In this document: positions 56,500 to 64,000 of the stretch, piece after piece
How the letters are laid out: every line of letters begins with the position of its first letter
Numbering within the stretch: position 1 is the first letter of the stretch
DNA from: Paraescarpia echinospica
Taxonomy: Eukaryota; Annelida; Polychaeta; Sabellida; Siboglinidae
Length of the DNA stretch: 64,000 nt
Assembly: GCA_020002185.1 (NCBI GenBank)
Contig: CM034533.1
Location: 54,172,870 to 54,236,869 of the forward strand
Direction of reading: 5' to 3'
Program-made: the position numbers and the translations under genes
The notes under the pieces: model-generated
The model's input: the letters and a program-made list of their open reading frames with translations, nothing else
Told to the model about the DNA's origin: nothing
Databases searched by the model: none

Positions 56500-56553
56500 A
56501 TGGGTTGTTGTACGGGACGCTGTTTCCTCATTACGCTGTGTATTCTACAACTG
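56500..56553 (+). CDS. NKAIN-family protein, first coding exon
   Basis: ATG at 56500 opens 18 codons, MGCCTGRCFLITLCILQL, ending in phase 0 at CTG|GTAAGT. This matches the start of vertebrate NKAIN proteins (MGKCSGRCTLVAFCCLQL), small four-pass membrane proteins that bind the Na+/K+-ATPase beta subunit. The exon break at this point also fits that family, to my knowledge. NKAIN genes have very long introns, and no second exon is seen before the window ends. Short length leaves some doubt, but the G-x-C-x-G-R-C pattern plus a strong donor is specific. Confidence 0.82.
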
Positions 56554-57149
56554 GTAAGTGAAAAGCCGAGTTTATTGTCGACTCGAGAGTAACACTAAAC
56601 TAAAGCCAACACACACAGCCAACAGGCATGGCCCGTGACAAGCCGATCAGATGAACGGTTCGTTTGGCTGTTGGATGTTACTAAAATAATCCCAGTTTAA
56701 TAGTAGTCTAAGGATTTAACAGATGAATTAATATTTATAATGAAGATTACGCATTTTATGAAGTAGTAATGTCTGTCATTCCCTCGGTTAGGCTAATATG
56801 TAAACCACTGTGACTGCGGCTTGAAAAATGAATAATCGCATGACACTGACTGAGTCTGACAGATGACAGGGCAGGTTTGACATGATCCCTACCTGCTGAG
56901 AATGGGACACAAATGAAACTTGGGCGGAATTCATAGTCAAGACATTTACATTTTATTTATCCAACGTTTCCTATAGATCTGTCTTTGCTATTCAAGTTAC
57001 CAGTCTCTCCGATCGTGAGACTTGTCATATCACATGTCATGACTTCTGTTTGGCTTGGTCCACTTTAATTAAAATGTTAGCTTTCAATACTGTTCTCCGT
57101 ATTACTGTAATTGTAAGACAGTAAGTAAGCTGTAAATACTTAATATTAG

Positions 57150-57271
57150 GAAAACAACGCATCTTCCTAGACTGGAACAACCTTTCTCAGCAAACAGTGA
57201 ACACTGAAAACATCCTCTCCTTCAAAACAAAACTCGGCAAAGAATTGAAGATGGACAGATGTCAATTTTAA
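57150..57271 (+). pseudogene. LINE C-terminal remnant
   Basis: The frame reads FLDWNNLSQQTVNTENILSF then KTKLGKELK and a stop at 57269-57271. 'W.NLP..v.....sl.sFK..L' is a common C-terminal string of non-LTR RT ORFs. Only about 40 codons remain. Confidence 0.4.
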
Positions 57272-57279
57272 TAAAATCA

Positions 57280-59655
57280 CAAGACAAGCCACATTCTCAA
57301 TACCAAAAATACGATGCATAAAGGCGGGTGTACACAAGGCTGTTATGCCTTACTTTTAAAACCTGAAGTTCCAGGCTCGACAAAGAATTGAAGATTGCCC
57401 GATTTATATGTGCTTTGTTTGTTTGTATTAAATTGTTGACCATGCCGTTTACAACTTCATAAATTTCTTCAATATCAATCACCTTTGTTATTATTGACAC
57501 ACTTTGCTGAGATATAATTATAATCATAAATCAATTATGAACACTACAATAATCTGATATTGTATGTCTATGCACTAATACAGTCCAGTAGACTCCTACC
57601 AGTAAGTACTATTAATAATGAATGGACTCTCATTCATTTATTCAGAATGCTTGTAAAGTAACAGTGAATAGAATGTCATAACAAATTTATAATACTGTAT
57701 GATCAGATGATATATATCAGCGGTTGACATTCACCCATGTGGTTAGTGGTTGAATGCAGCGCTTTAGATATCATGCTTTGTTTATTTCAAATATTTAATA
57801 CATGCTTTATCAACAGTGTTGTATTAATCTATTGACCAAATACTATATTTTAACATACATGTGCCACACCATGAATTGATGAAAGGACTGCCTTAACAAA
57901 TGTTTGACCTTTCAGTCAGTTGAAAAACCAGACAGTCCTAGCTCAGTAATTGGCTTGACCTGCTGCTTTGCCTTCCGGTAGTAAGGAGAGTCAATATAAT
58001 TGGTATCTTGTGCTCATGCACCTGTTCACCTTAAAAAAACTCACACAGCAGCTCTGTTCAATTCATTGCCAGGGTGTGGTGGGTCTGAATCCCTGGCCTG
58101 CAGTCTACCCCTGTTATTTCACAGAAAGTGGGGTTGCATCTCTCTTAGTGCACAGAATTTGCCAGTATGTGTCATTTCCGAGAGACAGACTTTTTGAGAC
58201 AGTCCCTTGATATAATTAGATTTCAGTAAGTAGGAGGAAGGCGCAGGGGTAGAATATCTCTCACTGGTGCCCCCCTCACCCACATATTCAATGGAAGCAC
58301 ATACCTGTAACAGTGTCACTTCCGCCTGCTATTCTATTATATTCTTCAGAATTAAATGGCAGCAAAAGTAGGTTAGTGTGATTCATGGAGGAATGGTCAA
58401 GAATAGTACAACAGTCCACCGGTGTTATGTTGCTTTAATGACTCATAAAATAGTAGAATCTTATTTGTTTACACATTTTGTTGCACACATGCAAACACAC
58501 ATTACACACCTGTATGCTGATTCACTGCCCAGTAAATGGGGACTATCAGGACGTAATAAATACTTAATAGGAACTAAAACTATCGAGTGTCTGTATATGT
58601 CTACATTTAATTGGTTAAAAGTTAACTCATATTAAATACAATTAAATATTTTTAATGTCAACAAGTTTACGTCTAGATATATGTAGATTAGTTGCAGAAA
58701 ATTGTTCCAAGCTGTGTAACATAACACACATGAAATTTTGTAAAATGTTTTATGACACATTTGGACAGTAATTAAACTAAACATGCATGCTTATTAATGT
58801 GACTAGTGCTACATTTTAAAAGCTTACATAGATCTAGAGTAGAAATGTTGCTGGTTTTTCTTTTTTATTCTTATAAAATGTTTTTGGCCACAGAAGTTGT
58901 TCTCCTAGGATACCACACTGTCAGTTGCAGAGTGGCTGACGTTCCTAACCCAGTTATCACCAGCAGGTGTTTCACCCATCAGTCATAGCGGAGAGTGAAC
59001 TGTAGCTGGAATCCTATTGGTATTAGAGCCAATATCATGCCGCTGGAAAACCTTTGTCCTAACTGCTCCAACAAATGTGTGCTATTGGCCATGATGCTGC
59101 GTTGATTGGAATCACGAGTTGAAAGGATGTGGGTTATGGCCAGAATTTCATTAAACGATCTGTTTTCAGTTTGGTAATGTGTCAGTTAGCGTAATTGGTT
59201 CTGTCTAGGGAACTCTTGAGATCCATGTTTGCCACTATATCTTGTAATTGGGATGGTGTACCACAGTACAGTTGGTGCCAATCATTGAGATTATTAATTT
59301 ACTTCGGTCAAACATCTTGTGAGACGACTGGTTTATGTCATTTCTTAGCAGCTCCTGTTAGTGTTACTTTTTTCAAATGTTATATATTTAAATTATATGA
59401 TTACTGTTTAATTAATGTGTACACAAACCTTTGATATCTGTACTGGAGTTTGATTGATACTAAGGTGCTGTGAATTGTAACTGTTTGTAAAGACTAGGTA
59501 TTTGCATAAATTTATTTTTGCTTCTATACTTCAATTATTTTCATGGACATTATATGCCATGTGCATTTTCTCTCATATAAAATCTGATGACATACCAATG
59601 GATATATTTTATAAGGCCATGTTAGAAATAGTTTTTTCATCCACTAAAATATATA
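57280..59655. other. Presumed NKAIN intron 1, no recognised exon
   Basis: AT-rich DNA with no exon I can support. Short ORFs show no family motif. Confidence 0.4.
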
Positions 59656-59660
59656 ATAAA

Positions 59661-61995
59661 CAGTCGCGCCTCGTTATAACACGGTAGTCGGGGTCCATGA
59701 AATGAATCCGCGTTATAAACGGGGCGCGTTATAAACGGGGCGCATTCCCGTATCTACCGTCAGGGGCGCTACGACGACGACCGACACCACTGCTGCATGA
59801 AGAATGCCATCGAAGCCAAAGTGTGCACGTCGTGCAATCTATATGCAGTTTATGAAGCTTATTAAACTGCCAGCCAACGTCAATGTGTATTCTGTTTAAA
59901 TGTCATACACTGTTGAACACTTGAATGTTGAACTGAATAAAATTCATGAATTGTGTGGCGTTTTTAAATAAACAACGGACCAACAAGTCACGGTCAACTG
60001 AACGATAATATGGTACCGCTGACGTAAGATCTCAAATAATGACCTGGCACTCAGCAGCCGAATACACAAATGATTTGCTAAACTCTTGTGTTAGAGTTGA
60101 TTAAGGATTTAAAGCTATAAACACGCTCACAATTGGCTTAACTTCGTCTTTCAATCAATAATTTATCAAAATACCAATTTAGAAAGCACATTTACTGTGC
60201 CGAACAATATTACGATTCACCAATTCATATGCAGTTGACAAATTAATATTTTGGCGCACCAGTACATGCACAGGCAGTAGCTTTGCGTTCATCGCAGGGA
60301 AAAGCTAATATTTGTTACGCAATGTTAGCTTACTGATCTTGTCTACTAAGCTGTATTAAAATATATTTAACCCATTCTTGAGCAAGGCGTATTTGTGAAT
60401 TTCAATTGCACTTTACAAGCCGCCCGGGGCCGAAACCAGGTGAACTCGCGATCCGCGGAAGCCATGAGCATGACTAGCAGTAGCAGATTGGAAACGATTC
60501 GTTTGATGTCGGCGACAAAAAAAACAATACCCCACTGCACATTTACTGTTCCTAAAGTTAAAATTGACCATAACTATAGTAAAAGAAACTTATAGGCCTA
60601 CCTTTGATAGCATTGGCAGTGCGCCAACTAGTCTTTCAATATACACATGTCGTGGACAAAGACGGGGATAACTTCACTCAAAACAATTGACAGTTATTAC
60701 CGTGTTAATATAGTTTGTCATAGTGCCCATTTTCCCCCTGGCGGCAGAAATTTTGAGTCCACGACTGACTGCGCTATAACTGAATCCGCATTATAACGGG
60801 GCGCGTTATAACGAGGCGCGACTGTATATTGATTATTGAACAGGTCAGATGGTATATTGGAGCGCAGTAGCACAGCGGTAAGAATTCATACTCTAGAGTG
60901 AGAGAACCTGGGTTTGAATCCGAATCCTCTGTGGCGGTATCAAACCTTGGGCAAGTTCGCTTACTCTACGTACATTGCTTCAGTTCACTCAGCTGTATGA
61001 ATAAGTACCTGGCTATAGACAGTGGTGGTTATTTGTGTACGAATAGTCTTCACGCATTAATTGTAGCGTGGCTGAATGCTTACGAGATAGTGTGCGATTG
61101 AACAGGTCTGCCAGGGAGTAAAGTGCATTTTGAGCAGTCCTGAGGACTGGATACTGTGCTAGATATATATACGAACTTCCCTTTTATAGTCACGTGGATT
61201 CGGATATAACACAGTCGGTTGTGGACTCCGAATTTATGTTGCTGGGGGGGAAATTGGCACTAGGCCATCGAGCTTTTACAGCGTCCACAAACACCGCACT
61301 GATCTATTATACTAAAATGCCATTTACGGCATGCAGTAATAACTAACTAAGTTGTGTTTGATCAATGAATTGTTGATCGTATATATTTTCGTTTTTACTT
61401 AAATAAACTTGTGCGCTTCAAGTTTCAAACCTGTTCCATTGCTTATCTCTAGGTTATTGTTTTCGAATCACGTTAGTCTTAGTGGTTAGTCGTATACGGA
61501 CCTACACCGGTGTAGCAGGCGATGTCGATTAGTAATCCACAACGGTACATTCATGTGTTTTACCCAGTTCAACACTCGATAGTATATCTGTTAATACATT
61601 ACAACATATTGTCAATATTTAAAAAAATAAACCATGCCTACATCGACCGCATCACTAACACACCCTGGAATGGGCATGGATACACTTCTCTCTCCCCGTA
61701 CTACTGTCGATAGCGTTGTAGCAATTAATTGTCGATTAACAATGTACAACAGTACATACATATGTTTGCTTCAGTTCAGCATTCAATAATTTATCACATT
61801 TTAAAATCAATACAACACATTGACGAGCATCTTGTTCCCTGCCGTATTCTTGATGCGGGGGTTGTCAAATACTACTTGTGTTTGGTGGTGGTGGTGGCCC
61901 TGGCGGAATATACTGGAATACATTTATAACGCACCCCGTTAATAAGGCGGTTCCATTTCATGGACCCCGACTACTCCGTTATAACGAGGCGCGAC
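59661..61995. mobile_element. Tigger/pogo-like elements with CAGTCGCGCCTCGTTATAAC ends
   Basis: One end starts at 59,661. Inverted ends occur at 60,824 and at about 61,995. The left end shares AGTCGGGGTCCATGAAAT with the 61,995 end, so these two may be the true pair (2.3 kb), with the 60,824 end from a nested or shorter copy. A SINE lies between. No transposase is seen. 'CAGT.G..CCTCG.TATAAC' ends are typical of Tigger-type elements. Confidence 0.7.
60859..61178 (+). mobile_element. tRNA-derived SINE, copy 3
   Basis: Starts GGAGCGCAGTAGCACAGCGG (box A) with GGTTTGAATCC (box B, 60,911-60,921). The body has CTTGGGCAAGTTCGCTTACT and AATAAGTACCTGGCTATAGA, similar in layout to the core of MIR/CORE-SINEs. 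The 3' end has GAGGACTGGATACTGTGCTA then a TATA-rich tail. Confidence 0.85.
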
Positions 61996-63250
61996 CTGAT
62001 TAAGGACTAGTTTTTACTATTTTGCTCATTTGTGAAGTAAGTTGGTCTTTCATGATATCTGTCAATGGTGAAAGACTGAAGGTGTTAACTAACTGACTAA
62101 ACTACACTACTCTTTGTAAAGCTGACAGTTTGATGTGACTGTTTCTGTGTACGAACGCGTATTTCATTGGTGAATAGGAAATCAATCGGAGGCCATGCTG
62201 TTGTAATTCCGGCTGCCGTGTACCACAGCTCTATTTACAGCAGAGGATGTTCAGTATTTTAGCTTAAATTACAACTCACTCGGGAGTAAATGGTGGGCTG
62301 AGTAAAGTTAAACCATCAGCATTTTTGCAGGGAACTGCAGCAATCAGGTGATTTTGAACAAGTACTTGGGGTAGTAGTAGCACTGGACGTTTAATTTTTG
62401 TAATACGAAGACGTGGACTCTTTGGTACTACTACTAGTATAGCTTGAGGTATCTAGCATCTGCTCAAGTGAATTTCAGTTATAGATCTACGTACACAAAT
62501 TATGTACATCTTTCCGTGATGGGTTCATTGTTAAAGCAAATGATCCCTGGTGATGGTCAGTGGTGATCGTTATTGCATCAATCAATAATTGCCAATCACA
62601 CTGATCTAATGTGGGATCTTTTGGAGCCATTTTTCCTAATACCATTGGGATCAGTGAGAGTAGTAGTCTGCACAAGGACCACCTGCTCACCAAACAATGC
62701 TTGAACCAAACTAAACTCACCAAACAAAGCTCCATGACATGGGGTAGGAGACAATTAAGGCGATTACCCTGGGTACATCCAACACTGTGATGTTGTGATT
62801 ATGGATATAGATTAACACAATTGAGTCCATTGGTCATATGTCATTGCCCTTATTTGGTGTCCAGTTGTCAAGGTGATCCGCCATCTTGGCTATACACAAT
62901 CGAATGTTGTGTATTGTTTACCTTGGAACTGAAACAGTGTAGCAGTATTTTGATGGATAGTGACATCTCTAATGCCTGACAGTAATAATATTATATATAC
63001 AAGTTCTTAAGGTGACCGGCCAAAGATGTGCAGCTGAAAAACTAGTGGAATGTTTCTCTCGTTTGATTGCAATGGACACTGACACACAACTTCTGACAGT
63101 TGCTATGATACTCTGCCGGATGTCACATAATTGCTAATGGACTCAATGAAGATGTGCCTCTAGTGTAATGACCAGTGTCCACTACTTAACAGGTCAGGTG
63201 TGAACAGGTAATTGTCTTGTGAAAAAAATTATGAACTCGCTTTGACAGGG
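61996..63250. other. Intronic/intergenic DNA, nothing recognised
   Basis: No exon or element ends supported by eye. Confidence 0.4.
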
Positions 63251-63256
63251 GTATTA

Positions 63257-63443
63257 CAGTTGAACCTTGCTTTATGGTCACCTCTGTAATACAGCCACCT
63301 CACAATTAAGGTCATCCGAGAACAATCCCAAATTATTTTCATATACTGTAAAGTATAGGATATTAGTCCCACTAATATGGTCACCTCGCTATTCAGGTCA
63401 CTTGTCCAGTCCCAAATGTGACCTTAATAAGGAGGTTCCACTG
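63257..63443. mobile_element. pogo-type MITE, copy 3 (complete)
   Basis: 187 bp with ends CAGTTGAACCTTGCTTTATG and AATAAGGAGGTTCCACTG and a TA on each side (63255-63256, 63444-63445), the target duplication of Tc1/mariner-pogo elements. The most intact of three copies. Confidence 0.88.
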
Positions 63444-63445
63444 TA

Positions 63446-64000
63446 GTTGGGTCCAGCAGTTTGTTCAGTGTGCTCTGTAGAGTCTCGACTGGGTAGACAC
63501 TTCTGGAACTAGGGAAATAAAAATAATTTTAGGGGTTTTGGAAAATTATAATACATCAGGTTTGCCTGTAACTTAGAACTGAGGCTGTCAATGTTGTATG
63601 AGTATTACATTCTGTAATAGTTCATGTAGGTTTTTATGAGTTTTAAGTCCATCTTTCCAAAGTCAGAGCTCTTTAGTTTTAGTCTTCATTCCCGGCGTCT
63701 GCTTGATACTGCTTCCATTCCAACTGTATTGTTGCATCAGGTCTCTTTATACCACCACTAAAACGACATTTCTTTAGCTGTAAAAGGCTAGTCATCACTT
63801 GGAATTACTGATGATTATGAGGGTCACTGTAGAAGCTGAACCCAGTGCTAATAGTATCAGCTTTCACTGCAGTGTTTCCAGGTTGATGCCATCAGCAGGC
63901 TGTTTTTTCAGTGATAATTGCAGGAGATAGGGGCATAATTGGAGGGTATCATGTGATCTGCCAGACAGTTGTCAGTTTTGTATGCTGCTGTGGGGTGATT
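63446..64000. other. Intronic/intergenic DNA, nothing recognised
   Basis: No supportable feature in the last 555 bp. Confidence 0.4.

Noticed and set aside
60859..60935. Functional tRNA gene
   Set aside because: Boxes A and B are present, but there is no tRNA cloverleaf with an acceptor stem, and the sequence continues into a SINE body shared by two other copies.

Overview
This is animal nuclear DNA, AT-rich, intron-rich and full of repeats. It holds spliced genes with GT/AG boundaries, LTR and LINE retroelements, tRNA-derived SINEs, TIR elements, microsatellites and one 1,000-N assembly gap. Gene content and the mix of Ty3/gypsy, pogo/Tigger-like, hAT and possible Academ-like elements suggest a marine invertebrate (mollusc, lancelet, annelid or similar). 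I cannot fix the phylum from this window.

The main host gene is aspartyl/asparaginyl beta-hydroxylase (ASPH) on the minus strand, about 9.5-31.85 kb. Nine coding exons from the membrane anchor to the stop codon join with matching phases. They give a cytosolic basic tail, a membrane anchor, a very long acidic region of about twenty-two 14-residue repeats, a TPR-like region, and the 2-oxoglutarate oxygenase domain with both iron-binding histidines and the 2OG-binding arginine. A short candidate first exon also fits by phase. A second host gene starts at 56,500 on the plus strand: its 18-codon first exon matches the start of the NKAIN family. As I recall, ASPH(-) and NKAIN3(+) are also neighbours on human chromosome 8, so this may be deeply conserved linkage.

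Layout: 0-0.2 kb, end of a transposase-like gene; 0.6-4.6 kb, decayed Ty3/gypsy element (-); 4.6-9 kb, AT-rich DNA with small TIR elements; 9.5-31.85 kb, ASPH. Its introns carry two SINEs, a 20-bp minisatellite containing the gap, a 64-bp minisatellite, a 3.4-kb hAT element with a 13-copy 84-bp satellite, a LINE fragment and small TIR elements. 31.9-32.1 kb is a LINE tail. 32.2-40.1 kb holds two elements with GGCC...TTA ends; the larger contains two head-to-head copies of a gene with XPG/FEN1-like nuclease motifs. 41-43.7 kb is repeat-rich. 43.8-48.8 kb is a young but disabled LTR retrotransposon with 154/155-bp LTRs and a 5-bp target duplication. 49-56 kb holds palindromes, AATGGTA repeats, purine-only tracts and duplicated flanks. 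56.4-56.6 kb is the NKAIN first exon. 57-64 kb is intron or intergenic DNA with Tigger-like, SINE and pogo-type MITE insertions.

Nothing here is a prokaryote-style operon. The main interest is how repeats have been built into or beside ASPH, and the nuclease-bearing inverted element. Long ORFs across the minisatellite and satellite arrays are artefacts of stop-poor repeat units.
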